Below, piece after piece: positions 43,491 through 56,100 of a DNA stretch of 64,000 bases. The notes beneath the pieces are model-generated. The model saw only the letters and a program-made list of their open reading frames with translations, did not search any database and had not been told where the DNA came from. Position numbers and translations under genes: made by a program. The stretch lies in the NCBI RefSeq assembly GCF_036250065.1, contig NZ_CP109199.1, forward strand, positions 1,860,001-1,924,000, read 5' to 3'. The stretch is from Micromonospora sp. NBC_01699 (lineage in GTDB: Bacteria > Actinomycetota > Actinomycetes > Mycobacteriales > Micromonosporaceae). Positions within the stretch are counted from its first letter, which is position 1, and each line of letters starts with the position of its first letter.

Positions 43491-46400
43491 ATGTTCGGTC
43501 GCGGTCACTGGTTCCCGCGTGCCCGTCGTACGAGTGGTCGGGCCGGCGGACGTGCGCTGGTCGGGTTGGTGGTGATGGCCACGTCGGTTGCGCTGCCGTT
43601 GTTCCCGGCGTCCGCGCAGACGGCTTCAACAGCGGCGGAGCCCTGTGTGGATGTTCAGGCCGACGTGGCCGCTGCCGGGAGGATGGTCGATACCTGTGGC
43701 CGTCGGGTCGAGATTCTGGCCGAGCGGACCGAGTTTTCGCAGACGTTCTTGAACCTTGATGGGTCGCGGACGTTGGAGAAGGGGATCGAGCCGGTTCGGG
43801 TGCGGAAGGGTTCGTCGTGGGTGCCGGTGGACACGACGCTGAAGGTGACCGGGGAGGGTGTGGTGCCGCGGGCGACGGTGTTGCCGGTGGTGTTCTCGGC
43901 GGGTGGTGATGGGGTCCTGGCCCGGGTCCGCGATGGTGATCGCGAGTTGGGTATGTCCTGGCCGGGGCGGTTGCCGGAGCCGGTGGTGGAGGGCGATTCG
44001 GCGGTTTACCGGAACGTGTTGCCGGATGTGGATCTGCGTGTGACGGCGTTGGCGCTGGGTTTTTCCGAGGTGTTGGTGGTCCGTACGCCGGCGGCGGCGG
44101 CGCATCCGAAGCTGGCGGCGGTGCGGTTCGGGTTGTCGACGAAGGGTGTGACGGTCACGGCGGCGGAGGGCGGTGGTCTGGCGGCGCGGGATGGAAGCGG
44201 TAAGACGGTTTTCTCGGCACCGGCGCCGTTGATGTGGGACTCGACACCGTTGCCGGAGGCAGGCGGATCACCCGGCCCGGAGCAGACTCCCAAGGGGGCC
44301 CCAGGGGCGGCGGAGGTCGGCCCAGACCAGCCGGTCAAGCCGTCTCCGGGACGGGGTGGTGCGGCGACGACCCCGTCGTTGCCGGCAGAAGTCGTGCCTG
44401 AGGGGGCGCGGCAGGCGGTGATGCCGGTAAAGGTGACCGGTGACGAGTTGACGGTGGTGCCGGACCGGAAGCTGCTCACTGATCCGAGGGCGAAGTATCC
44501 GATGTTCATTGACCCGTCATGGACGGGTGGTATCTCGGGTAATGCGTGGACATCGGTGATGAGTAAGCACCCGGGTAGCTCGTTCTGGCGAAATTCGACG
44601 GCGTTGACCAATGGTGGGACGAACGGGTCAGCGGGCGCGGGGCGGACCGAGGACTGTTCCGGTTGCGCGGATCACATCGTCCGGTCGTTTTTTCAGATGG
44701 ACACGACCGCGGTGCGGGGCAAGTTCATTCAGGCGGCGACGTTCCGGGTGGAGCAGAAGCATTCGTGGACGTGTAGCCCGAAGTCGAACGCGAAGTTGTG
44801 GTTGACCGGGGCGATCTCGTCGGGCACGACGTGGAACAGGCAGCCGACCTGGGACGGCAGCGTCACCGCGCAGACCGCGGCGAACCGGAAGAACGGTGCG
44901 GTGCACGGTTGCGCGGGGCCGGGCACCATCGAGTTCAACGTGACGTCGATGGTGGCGAGGGCGGCGGGCGGTAACTGGGCGCACATGACGGTGGGACTGC
45001 GGGCGGTCGACGAGGGGACGTTGAACCAGTGGAAGCGGTTCAACCATTCGTCGCCGAAGCTGGCGATCACGTACAACACCAAGCCGAACGCGCCGTCTGA
45101 TCGGTTGTCCGATGGTAAAGCCTGTGCGACCGGTGCGGCTCGGCCGTACGTGTTGACCCAGACCCCGATCCTGGCGGTGAAGCAGTCGGATCCGGACTCG
45201 TCGCAGCAGTCGTTGACGACCTGGTTCTACTGGTGGCCGTTGGGCGGTACCCGTAACGAGACCGACAAGGTGTCGCAGGCGTCGGGTAACCCGTCGGCGG
45301 TCTCGAAGCAGATCCCGACCGGGAAGCTGGCCGACGGTGGAACGTACGTGTGGCAGTCGGTCACGTATGACGGTACGCATTACGGAGACTGGTCGGGGAC
45401 CTGCGAGTTCACGGTCGACGCGACACCGCCGCCGACACCAGGTGGCATATCTTCCGCCCAGTATTCGAACGACGGCACGCCGGCCGGTGGGGTCGGGTTG
45501 CCCGGGGTGTTCGCGATCGCGCCGCCGTCGGTCCGTCCGCACGAGGTCAAGGAGTACGCCTGGACGTTGGATTCGGGTGTGTTGGGCGGTGCGGCGACGG
45601 TGCCGGCGCGTACGACGGATTTCGGGGCTTCGCTCACGATCGAGCCCCGCCATGATGGGTTGAACACGTTGCGGGTGTGGTCGAAGGACCATGCGGGGCG
45701 GTTCTCGGCGTCTCCGGTGACGTACACCTTCTCGGTCCGGGCGGGTGCGGGTGCCGCGGCGCACTGGAACTTTGACGAGGCCAGCGGCGCGGCGACCGAC
45801 GTCGCCGGTCACGGCAACAGCGGGACCCTTTCGGCCAGCGCGACTCGGGTGGCGGGTCGGGCCGGGGTGGGATCCGCTGTGTCGTTGAATGGTTCGACCG
45901 GGTCGGTGGTGACGGCGGGGTCTGTGCAGTATCCGCATCCGGACACCGGTGTGTTGACGTCGATGCGTACTGATTCGAGCTTCACGGTGGCGGCCTGGGT
46001 CCGGCTTACGTCGACCAGTGGCGTCGCCGGTCAACGGACCGTTGTGGCGGCCGGCGGGTCGCGCGTGTTCGCCTATGCGCTGGGCTACTCGGGTCCTGAC
46101 AACCGATGGCGGTTCGCGATGGCCGGCGCCGACGCCGACAGTCCGCCGTTGTTCTCGGTGTTGTCGGACGCTGCGCCGACGGCGGGGAAGTGGACTCACA
46201 TCGCCGGGGTGTACGAGGTGTCTACGAAGCGGTTGACCCTGTATGTCAACGGCGTTGCGCAGGCAGCCTCCGCGACACTTGTCGGTGGGTTCAACGCCAC
46301 CGGTGCCGTTTCGGTGGGCATGCGTAAGTGGAACGGCAACGACGACGGCTTTCTCAGCGGGCAGATCGACGAGGTGCGGGTCTACAACTTCGTGGAGACG

Positions 46401-49400
46401 CCGGCGAAGTTGGCGGAACTGGCCGTGCCTCTGCAACCGGTGATCACTATCCTGAACGGGTCGAACGCGACCACTGGCGGGCAGTTGTCGGTGACGTTCA
46501 ACGCGGGCGGCGACACCAATGTGACGAAGTTCCGGTGGAGTGCCGACAGCACACTCTTGGGCAATGAGGTGGCAGCTTCGGCACCGGGTGGCACCGCGAC
46601 GGTGTCGGTGCCGGTCGGTGCCATCATCGGCGAACGGCCGCTGTACGCGGTCGCGGTCGATGACGGCAACCGGGTCAGCGGCATGGCGCAGGGCAAATTT
46701 GTGGTGAAGCCCGTCGTGAGCCTGTCCGGTGTGGTGATCGACGTGACGACGTTCGAGCCGGTGGCGGGCGCCACGGTCAGGTTGGAACCGGGTGGGCTCC
46801 AAGTGGTCACCGGCAGCGACGGAGGATATACGTTCTCTGGTTTTGCGTCGGGCACCTACACGGTCTCGGGTAACAAGGGCGGTCGATGTGGCCTGTCGGG
46901 CAGTATGCAGTTGCCCGTTGTCGAGCAGGCTGTGTGGTGGGACCTGTACCTGTTCCCGTACTCGGACGATTCCGGCTACACCTGCCTTGAGCAGACGAGC
47001 GCGTTCGCGGCGGCGAACGACTCGGTGGTGGGGTTGTCCGGGGACAACGCGGTAACGGAGATCGGCTTGCCGTTCGCGTTCCCGTTCTATGGCCAGGCGT
47101 ACCGTTCGGCGTGGGTGGACACCAACGGGTTGTTGTCGTTCACGGATCCGGGTGGTTCGCATCCGTACACCGGTGGGTTGTTGCCGACGCCGGCGGAGCC
47201 GAACGCGGTGGTGGCGCCGTTTTGGGATGACCTGGTGGTGGATGGTTCGGCGAGTGTGCGGACGGCGACCACGGGCAGCGGTACGAACGAACGGTTCGTG
47301 GTGGAATGGCGCAACGTGCACCGGAAGGCGTCGACGGCGCAGCGGGTGTCTTTCGAGGTGATTCTGGCGCCGGACGGCACGGTCACGACGAACTACGACG
47401 GTCTGGACGGTGCCGTCGAGCAGGGTTCGCAGGCGGCGGTTGGAATTGAGGCGCCGGCTGGCGCGGACGGGCTGCGGTATTCGACCACCGAGGCGGTGCT
47501 TGCCAGCGGTCGGTCGATCGTGTTCGAGCACCCCGAGACCGACACCCCGCTTGCGCTGCACGACCTGTCCGGAACGCTGGTCAACGCCGCCGGAACGGCC
47601 GTGGTCGGGGCGACTGTGACCCTGGACCCGTCCGGGTTGTCGACCACCACCGGCGCGGGCGGAGCGTGGGCTTTCGACGACCTGGTCGCAGACAGTTACG
47701 CCGTCTCGGTTGTGGTCGACACGCGGTGCCTGACCAGCGCCCGTACCCAGGTGGAACTGAACGCGGACCTGGTCCGGAACCTGCAACTCGGACCGGATTA
47801 CGGCGGTCTGGGTTACGCCTGCCAGGTCGGCACCGGCGGATTCGTCGCGGCGTCCACGGTGGTGCCGCTGACCGGTGACGACAACACGAACACCCTGAGC
47901 CTGCCGTTCCCGGTGAAGTTCCACGGCGGGTCGTACTCGTCGGGCACGGTGCACACAAACGGGCTGGTCAGCTTCGGTCCGGAGCCGGGCGTGGAAACCT
48001 GGGCCAACCCGGGCCTGCCGAATCCGGCGGCGCCGAACGCGGTGGTGGCGCCGTTCTGGGACGATCTGGAGGTCGACGCGTCCGCCAGCGTCCGCACCCA
48101 ACTTAACGGCACCGTACCGAACCGGTCGTTCGTCGTGGAGTGGCGCAACGTGCTGATCCGTCCCGTACTGGACCGGGTCACCTTCGAGGTGATCTTCCAC
48201 GAGGATGGGCGGATCGCGTACCACTACGGGTCCATGGTCACCCCGTCGCAGTACGGCGGTGCGGCCACCATCGGCCTGGAGAATGGTTCGGGTACGGTCG
48301 CGGCACAGTTCTCGTACCACGAGGCGGCGTTGACGCCCAACTCGTCGATCACGTACACCCCGGCAGCAGTCGGAACAATCAGTGGCACGTTGACCACGGC
48401 GGTCACCTCCGCCCCGGTCGTCGGGGCGACGGTGACGATGGAATCCGGCGGGGCGACCGCCACCACCGGGGCCGACGGCGGCTACCAGTTCACCGGTGTC
48501 CGGGTGGGGGAGTACACACTGACCGCCGCGACCGGCGACAACCGGTGTGCGGGGCAGGCCGCGAAGCAGGTGGTCAACCACGCCGGTGGCACGTCGGACG
48601 TGGACTTGTCGGTGATGGTCGACGGGGACGAGTTCGGCTACAAGTGCGAGACCGGCACGCAGGCGTTCATCCCCGGCACGATTACCGAGGACTGGACCGG
48701 TGACGATGTGACCTGGGCGAAGAACCCGCCGTTTCCGATCAAGCTCTACGGGGAGTCGTACACCACGGCCTGGATCGGGGACAACGGTGTGATCATGTTC
48801 CGCGACCCGGCCTACACCGGCTGGATCGGCTACGCGGCCAAGCCGATCCCGTCCCGCCCGGCCGAGGGCGAACCCAACGCCGCCGTGTACGCCCTTTGGG
48901 ATGACTGGGCGGTTGATGCCTCAGCCCGGATCGCTACCAAGGTCAGCGGTACCGCGCCGAACCGGCAGTGGGTGGTCGAGTGGCGCAATGTGCACCGTTC
49001 CGGGCAACCCAATGTCCGGGCCACGTTCGAGGCGATTTTCGAGGAGAACGGCACCATCACCCTCGCCTACGCCGACATCGACCCGGCCAACCTCATCGAA
49101 CGCGGAGGCACCGGCACCGTCGGGATCGAGAACGCCTCCGGCACCATCGGATTCCAGTACCTGCACCGCGAAACCCAACTTGCCTCCGGCAAGAGCATCA
49201 CCTTCAGACCCAACCCGCCCGGCCTGGGATCCGTCTCCGGCACCGTCACCTGCCAGGGCACCCCGGTCGCAGGGGCGACCGTGAAAGCCGCAGGCCTGAC
49301 GACCACCACCGCCGCGAACGGCAGCTACCAGATCCAGAACGTGCCCGCCGGCACATACGCGGTGATCGCCACCATCGGCAGCGGCACCTGCAGGGGTTCT

Positions 49401-50057
49401 CAGGTCCAACAGGTCACCATCGGCACCAATACCCAGGCGGTCGCGACCTTCCCGGCCACGACAACACCGACCGGCGCCGGCTACACCATCACCGAGCAGC
49501 CGGGAACATTCACCCCGGTCGCCGGCATCGCGCTACCGCTGACCGGCGACGACACCTACACGCCGGTCACCCTGCCGTTCCCGGTCACCCATTACGGACA
49601 GACGTACAGCACCGGGTGGGTGGACAGCAACGGCATTCTCACCTTCGTCGATCCCGGTGAACCCTCACCCGACGCCTGGCCCATCCCGTCGGTCGACAGC
49701 CCCGAGGAACCGAACGCCGCCGTCTACCCGTTCTGGCACGACTGGGTCATCGACGCCAACGCCAGCGTCCGGACCGAAACCCGAGGCACCGCGCCGAACC
49801 GGCAGTACGTGGTCGAGTGGCGCAACGTGCACTCCTTCGAGGACCCCACCACCCGGGTCACCTTCCAAGCAGTTCTGGACGAGGCGGGCGGCTACACCTT
49901 CGCCTACACCGACATCGACGGCACCTACCTCGAACAGGGCGGCGGCGCCACCATCGGCATCGAGAACGCCGACGGCACCCGCGCCCTCCAATACACCCAC
50001 CGCCAGCCTGTGCTTCGGCCGGGGACGGGTTTGCGCATCACCCCGCTCACGCCCTGA
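43491..50057 (+). CDS. Giant secreted LamG / nidogen-like modular protein
   Basis: 2188 residues. Arg-rich signal peptide with cleavage after FPASAQ (about 43). Residues 337-534: DNRLRE-like beta domain. Then fibronectin-like segments; LamG jellyroll at about 755-980 (HWNFDEASG ... GKWTHIAGVYE ... IDEVRVYN). From 1075 to the end a two-part unit occurs four times: a carboxypeptidase-regulatory-like beta domain (VAGATVRLEPGG type) and a roughly 190-residue nidogen-like domain (NAVVAPFWDDL ... VVEWRNVH ... ), at about 1168, 1442, 1717 and 1997. Fifty-seven bp ahead of the YD-repeat toxin gene, probably the same transcript; likely helps display or delivery. Confidence 0.95.
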   Translation: MFGRGHWFPRARRTSGRAGGRALVGLVVMATSVALPLFPASAQTASTAAEPCVDVQADVAAAGRMVDTCGRRVEILAERTEFSQTFLNLDGSRTLEKGIEPVRVRKGSSWVPVDTTLKVTGEGVVPRATVLPVVFSAGGDGVLARVRDGDRELGMSWPGRLPEPVVEGDSAVYRNVLPDVDLRVTALALGFSEVLVVRTPAAAAHPKLAAVRFGLSTKGVTVTAAEGGGLAARDGSGKTVFSAPAPLMWDSTPLPEAGGSPGPEQTPKGAPGAAEVGPDQPVKPSPGRGGAATTPSLPAEVVPEGARQAVMPVKVTGDELTVVPDRKLLTDPRAKYPMFIDPSWTGGISGNAWTSVMSKHPGSSFWRNSTALTNGGTNGSAGAGRTEDCSGCADHIVRSFFQMDTTAVRGKFIQAATFRVEQKHSWTCSPKSNAKLWLTGAISSGTTWNRQPTWDGSVTAQTAANRKNGAVHGCAGPGTIEFNVTSMVARAAGGNWAHMTVGLRAVDEGTLNQWKRFNHSSPKLAITYNTKPNAPSDRLSDGKACATGAARPYVLTQTPILAVKQSDPDSSQQSLTTWFYWWPLGGTRNETDKVSQASGNPSAVSKQIPTGKLADGGTYVWQSVTYDGTHYGDWSGTCEFTVDATPPPTPGGISSAQYSNDGTPAGGVGLPGVFAIAPPSVRPHEVKEYAWTLDSGVLGGAATVPARTTDFGASLTIEPRHDGLNTLRVWSKDHAGRFSASPVTYTFSVRAGAGAAAHWNFDEASGAATDVAGHGNSGTLSASATRVAGRAGVGSAVSLNGSTGSVVTAGSVQYPHPDTGVLTSMRTDSSFTVAAWVRLTSTSGVAGQRTVVAAGGSRVFAYALGYSGPDNRWRFAMAGADADSPPLFSVLSDAAPTAGKWTHIAGVYEVSTKRLTLYVNGVAQAASATLVGGFNATGAVSVGMRKWNGNDDGFLSGQIDEVRVYNFVETPAKLAELAVPLQPVITILNGSNATTGGQLSVTFNAGGDTNVTKFRWSADSTLLGNEVAASAPGGTATVSVPVGAIIGERPLYAVAVDDGNRVSGMAQGKFVVKPVVSLSGVVIDVTTFEPVAGATVRLEPGGLQVVTGSDGGYTFSGFASGTYTVSGNKGGRCGLSGSMQLPVVEQAVWWDLYLFPYSDDSGYTCLEQTSAFAAANDSVVGLSGDNAVTEIGLPFAFPFYGQAYRSAWVDTNGLLSFTDPGGSHPYTGGLLPTPAEPNAVVAPFWDDLVVDGSASVRTATTGSGTNERFVVEWRNVHRKASTAQRVSFEVILAPDGTVTTNYDGLDGAVEQGSQAAVGIEAPAGADGLRYSTTEAVLASGRSIVFEHPETDTPLALHDLSGTLVNAAGTAVVGATVTLDPSGLSTTTGAGGAWAFDDLVADSYAVSVVVDTRCLTSARTQVELNADLVRNLQLGPDYGGLGYACQVGTGGFVAASTVVPLTGDDNTNTLSLPFPVKFHGGSYSSGTVHTNGLVSFGPEPGVETWANPGLPNPAAPNAVVAPFWDDLEVDASASVRTQLNGTVPNRSFVVEWRNVLIRPVLDRVTFEVIFHEDGRIAYHYGSMVTPSQYGGAATIGLENGSGTVAAQFSYHEAALTPNSSITYTPAAVGTISGTLTTAVTSAPVVGATVTMESGGATATTGADGGYQFTGVRVGEYTLTAATGDNRCAGQAAKQVVNHAGGTSDVDLSVMVDGDEFGYKCETGTQAFIPGTITEDWTGDDVTWAKNPPFPIKLYGESYTTAWIGDNGVIMFRDPAYTGWIGYAAKPIPSRPAEGEPNAAVYALWDDWAVDASARIATKVSGTAPNRQWVVEWRNVHRSGQPNVRATFEAIFEENGTITLAYADIDPANLIERGGTGTVGIENASGTIGFQYLHRETQLASGKSITFRPNPPGLGSVSGTVTCQGTPVAGATVKAAGLTTTTAANGSYQIQNVPAGTYAVIATIGSGTCRGSQVQQVTIGTNTQAVATFPATTTPTGAGYTITEQPGTFTPVAGIALPLTGDDTYTPVTLPFPVTHYGQTYSTGWVDSNGILTFVDPGEPSPDAWPIPSVDSPEEPNAAVYPFWHDWVIDANASVRTETRGTAPNRQYVVEWRNVHSFEDPTTRVTFQAVLDEAGGYTFAYTDIDGTYLEQGGGATIGIENADGTRALQYTHRQPVLRPGTGLRITPLTP

Positions 50058-50114
50058 CCCCCTAGCGCCCACCCCGCCATCCCTGGCCCCCTCGGACACC
50101 CCCGGAGGTCCCCG

Positions 50115-53100
50115 GTGCAGGTAAAGCTGCCCAAGAATGTGTCACTGTCCGGACGACGCCATCGCGGCGAAACGCTACGGCGGGCCACCGCTACAGGGGT
50201 CGCCACGATCCTTGCGGTGAGTCTGCTGCACGCACCGGCACCGGCCGCGGCGAGTGCCGACCCGCCATACCAGCCGCCAGCGGCCACGCCGGTGCCAGCG
50301 GTGCCCGTGACCGAGGTCGCGTGGGCGCCCGTGAGTGCGTACATGCCAAGCCAACTCGCGGCATCGAAGCGGCAGACCCTCCCCGGAGCCGCTTCGGCGA
50401 GCGCGAAACCCGCCCCCGTCTGGCCAGCCGCCGCCAGCACGGTGGTGGAGCTGGCCGCCGCGCAGGACAGCGCACCGGCGAAGGTTGGTGGACTACCAGT
50501 CCGCGTCGCCGCAGCCAACGACAGCGGCACTGCCCGGTCGACCACGGGCCAACCCCAACGGGTACGGGTCGAGGTGCTGGACCGGGCCGCGACCACCCGC
50601 GCCGGGGTACGTGGCGTACTCCTTCGCCTGCACCGCGCCGACGGCCTCGCCACCACGGCGGGGGTGCGAGTCAGCGTCGACTACGCCGCCTTCGCCACCG
50701 CGTACGGCGCTGACTGGGCCAGCCGGCTCCGCCTTGTCAGTCTGCCGGACTGCGCGTTGACCAGCCCGAACAGTCGTCAATGCGTCGGTGTACCGTTGCC
50801 GTCGAGAAATGATCTCGCGAAGCGCACGGTGTCGGCGGACCTGCCGCTCAGCGCAGCGGCGAGGATGGTTGCGCTATCGGCCGACACCTCCGGGCCGGCA
50901 GGGGACTACGGCGCCACCTCGCTCCAGCCATCGTCCACCTGGTCGGCTGGTGGGAACTCCGGATCCTTCACCTGGTCCTATCCGATGCGCGTGCCGCCCG
51001 CTCCGGGCGGGCCGGCGCCCCAGATTGGACTCAACTACTCGTCGCAGTCGGTCGACGGTCGCCACGCCGCCTCGAACAACCAGCCGTCCTGGGTCGGCGA
51101 GGGCTTCGAGGCGACGGTCGGTGGGTTCATCGAGCGCAGGTACAAGCCGTGCGCCGATGACATGGACGGGTCTGCGAACAACGATGACGAAACCGGCGAC
51201 CTGTGCTGGGAAACCGACAATGCCATCCTCTCCCTCAACGGGAGCTCCAGCGAGCTGATCTACAACTCGACCGAGAACCGCTGGCATCCGCGCAGCGACG
51301 ACGGTTCCCGGATCGAACGCAGGACCGGAGCCAGCAACGGTGACAACAACGGCGAGCACTGGGTGGTCACCGCGACCGACGGCACTCAGTACTGGTTCGG
51401 GCGCAACCGGCTACCCGGCTGGGCGTCCGGACAACCAGTGACCAACTCCACCTGGACCGCGCCGGTATTCGGCAACGACCCGGCCGTCGGCAGCATCCCG
51501 GCCGAACCGTGTCACGCAACCGCCTTCGCCGACTCCGACTGCGTGCAGGCGTGGCGCTGGAACCTGGACTACGTCGTCGACCTGAACAACAACTCGGCGT
51601 CGTACTGGTACGTCAAGGAAACCAACAAGTACGCCCGCAATCTCGACCCGGCCGACGACGCGGCCTACGACCGGGGCGGCTGGCTCGACCGGATCGACTA
51701 CGGAACTCGCCAGAACAGCGGCGTCGACTCGGTGCTGAGCACCCCAGCGCCGCTGCGAGTGGAATTCGGCGAGGCCGACCGCTGCCTGTCCAGTTGCGGT
51801 ACACACGACGAGGCGCACTGGCCGGACACCCCGTGGGACGCCGAGTGCACGGGCACGTCGTGTCCGGACAACTTTTCGCCGACATTCTGGTCCACCAAGC
51901 GGCTCGCCACCATCACCACCCAGGTCCGCAATGGCGGCGGCTACGACAACGTGGAGCGGTGGACGCTCAAGCACACATTCCCGGATCCCGGAGACGGCAC
52001 CCGGGCCGGGTTGTGGCTGGACAAGATCTCTCACGCCGGCCTGGTCGGCGGTACGACGACTGTCCCGGATGTGGAGTTCACTTACATCCAGCTCGCCAAC
52101 CGGGTCGACACGATTGACTTCGCGGCGGCGATGAACTGGATGCGGATCGCCCAGATCCGCAACGAAAGTGGCGGCACGATCAACGTCACCTACTCGGAAC
52201 CGGACTGCGTAGCTGGTCAGACACCGACGCCGCACACCAACAACCGGCTCTGCTACCCGGTCATCTGGGAGCCGGAGGGCTACCAGGACCCGGTCACCGA
52301 CTGGTTCCACAAGTACGTGGTGACCACGATCTACGAAATCGACCACACCGGCGGCGTGCCGCCGAAGGGAAGCCCACGCGTCGTCCACTCGTACCAGTAC
52401 TTCGACGGCGTGGCCTGGCACTACAACGACGACGACGGGCTCGTCGACCCGAAGCGGAAGACCTGGTCCGACTACCGCGGCTACGGCCGGGTAGCGGTCA
52501 CCGTCGGTGATCCAGGAGACCAGACGTACACGGAAACCCGCTATTTCCGTGGCATGCACGGTGACAAGCTGTCCCCGTCCGGCGGCACCCGGCCGGTCAC
52601 GATCGACGGGATCAACGACGAGGACTGGTACGCCGGGATCCCCCGCGAAACCAAGACCCTGAACGGCCCCGGCGGTGCCGTCGTGTCCCGGCAGACGAAC
52701 GACCCGTGGGCCTCGGGCGCCACCGCCACCCGCACGGTCAACGGCGACACCGTCACCGCCCGGCACAGCCGTGTCGCGACCGTGCGCGACTACACCATGC
52801 GTGACGCCGGCCGTGGCGAACGGGTCACCCGGACCACCACCGGCTACGACAGCTACGGCATGCCGATCAGCGTCGACGACTTCGGTGAGGAAAGCGTCGC
52901 TGGGGATGAGACTTGCGCGAAGACCGACTTCACTCCCCGTAACGACACGGCCTGGGTGATGGACCGGGTCCACCGGACCCAGACCTACGCCATCGGCTGC
53001 GCCGCCACCACCGGCACCCTCACCGAGGCCGACGTCATCGGCGAAACCCGCACCTGGTACGACGACCAGCCCTTCGAAACAGCGCCCACGCGCGGCCTGC

Positions 53101-56100
53101 CCACCACCGGCCAGGAGATGGGGGCGTGGAACGCGGGGGCTCCCACCTTCACCACCATCGCCCGGACCGCCTACGACGTCCAGGGCCGGGTGACCTCGTC
53201 CTGGGACGCGATGGACTCCTTGACGAAGACCGACTACGTACCGGTAACCGGCGGACCGGTCACCGGAACCACGGTGACCAATCCACTGCTGCACGTCACC
53301 ACCACGACCCTGCAACCGGCGTGGGGCCTGCCGACCTCGACCACGGACGCGAACAACAAGCGCACCGACCTCGCCTACGACGGACTGGGCCGGCTCACGT
53401 CGGTCTGGCTACCCGGACGCGACAAGACCACCCAGACGGCGAACATGGTCCTCGCCTACACCATCCGGAACAACGCGGCCACCGCCGTCACCACGTCACA
53501 GCTCAACGCGGCCGGGAACTACATCACCTCACACGCCTTCTACGACGGCCAACTCCGCCCCCGGCAAACCCAGGTGCCCTCCCCATCCGGTGGACGAATG
53601 CTCACCGAAGCCTTCTACGACAGCGCCGGCCGCGCGCGCCGAACCTATGGCACCTACCACGCCAACGGCAGCCCCGGGATGACTCTGGTCACGGCCACCG
53701 AACCGACGAACGTCCCCAACCAGACCCGCACCATCTACGACGGCGCCGGCCGAGCCACCGCGGCGATCTTCCAGCCGTACACCGTGGAACGCTGGCGGGG
53801 CTCCACCTACTACGCCGGTGACCGGGTGGATGACACGCCACCGGCTGGCGGTACCGCCATGTCGACCGTCTTCGACGCCCGCGGTCGTACGGTGGGGTTG
53901 CGGCAGTACCACGGCACGGCGCCGACACCGAACACCGCCGGCAGTTGGGACGCGACCTCATACACCTTCAACCGCAAGGGCCAGCTGACCTCGGTCACCG
54001 ACCCGGCCGGCAACGACTGGACCTACACCTACGACATCCGCGGCCGCCAAATCCAGGTCAGCGACCCCGACAAGGGGTCCACCTCCCTCAAGTACGACAA
54101 CGCCGGCAGGGTGACGGAAACCACCGACGCCCGCAACAAAAGGCTGCTCAACAGCTACGACAAACTGAACCGACGTACGGCGATTCTCGATCCGGCCGTG
54201 CCCGCAACCCGCGCCCGCTGGACCTACGACACCATCGACAAGGGACAACTCACCCAGTCGACCCGGATCGTCGGCACAGCCACCTACACGGTGAGCGTGA
54301 CCGACTACGACGACGCCTACCGCCCGACAGGTCAAGCCGTCACCATCCCCGCGACCGAAACCGGCCTCAGCGGCACCTACAACTTCACCAGCACCTGGAA
54401 CATCGACGGATCACCCGCCTCGACCAGCCTGCCCTCCATCAACGCCGGCCTACCCGACGAGATCCTGTCCTACGGCTACGACAGCCTTGGCCTGCCGACG
54501 ACCCTGACCACCCTCTACGGCAACGTCGCGAGTTCATACGTCGCCGGCACGGACTACAACGCCCTCGGCCAAGCCGAGCAGTACGAGCTGTACACCGGCT
54601 CGGGTGGACGGGTGTGGCAGAAATTCGAGCGCGAGCTGGAAACCGGTCGACTCACCGGCATCCGTACCGACCGGGACACCGTCGCACCGCACATCCTCTC
54701 CGACATCCGCTACAGCTTCGACCCCGCCGGCAACATCACCAAGGCGACAGACGTCGCGCCCGACCCGGTCGACGACACCCAGTGCTTCGACTACGACCAC
54801 CTGCGCCGACTCACCGAGGCATGGACCCCCGCCTCCGGCAATTGCGAGGCAGCTCCGTCCACCAGCCTCCTGGGCGGCCCCGCCCCCTACCGGCACTCCT
54901 GGACATTCAACGCCGTAGGCAACCGGCTCAGCCAGGTCGTCCACAGCACCAGCGGAAACGCCACCACCAACTACGCCTACCCGCCCGCCGACAGCCCACG
55001 CCCGCACAGCCTCAGCTCCACCAGCGGCGCGCAGACCGGCACCTACACCTACGACGCCACCGGCAACACCCTCACCCGCCCGACCTCCTCCTCCGGCACC
55101 CAGACCATGACCTGGGACCCCGAGGGACATCTCGAAACCAGCACCGACACCGCAGGCGAAACCCGGTACATCTACGACGCCGACGGCAACCGCCTGATCC
55201 GCCGCGACCCCACCGGCAAAACCCTCTACCTGCCCGGCCAAGAGATCCGCTATACCGGCACTGGGTCGACGAACGGGACCCGCTACTACAGCCACGGCGG
55301 CGCTGTTGTCGCCTCCCGAAACGCCGCCGGCCTGACCTGGCTTACGAGCGACCACCAGGGCACGGGCCAGATCGCCGTCACCGCCGACAACACTCAGGCT
55401 CTCACTCTGCGACGACAAACCCCCTACGGCACACCTCGCGGCCCGCAGCTCGTGTGGCCGAACCAACGAGGCTTCGTCGGTGGAACCCAAGACCCGACCG
55501 GCCTGACGCATCTCGGCGCCCGCGAATACGACTCCGGACTCGGCCGATTCATCAGCGTCGACCCCATCATGGACCTGAAGGACCCACAACAATGGAACGC
55601 CTACTCCTACGCCAACAACACCCCCATCACGTCCAGCGACCCAAGTGGTCTCAGTCCTGAAGACGCCCAATGGGGAGGCCCCACCCCCTCAAAGCACTCA
55701 CAGGTCAACACCGAATTAAGATACGGCAGCGGCAAATCCACCGCCAAGACCAAGGACAAGGATCGCGACTTCGGCAGGGACGTATGGCGCGGAGTCAAGT
55801 CCGGATGGTCATCGTTCGTCGATTCGACCATCGATGCGGTCACGCTCCAGAGCGCCCGAGATGCCTACGACTCAGCCTCCGCCACGCACGGCCAAATGAC
55901 CGGAGTGCTAGCGTTCGCCGCGACCGTTGTCGAACCTCTGACACCAATTGGCCAGTTCAAAATGGCCCTAGGTCAGGCGGATACCAGCGTCAGGCTCATC
56001 GAAGCCGTCGCAGACGGAGACACAGAGGAAGCGGCGGCCATCCTCACGGAGCAGACGCTCACCGTTGGCGCCGCCCTCCTGCCGCTCAAGGTCGCTCCAA

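Noticed and set aside
44628-48581. A 1317-codon open frame on the minus strand
   Set aside because: It lies wholly inside the LamG/nidogen-like gene, is Arg/His/Pro-rich and has no family features; an open antisense frame is expected opposite high-GC coding sequence.
46715-50050. CRISPR-like periodicity
   Set aside because: The period is about 800 bp, in frame and diverged; these are duplicated protein domains. No short identical repeats with unique spacers occur anywhere in the window.
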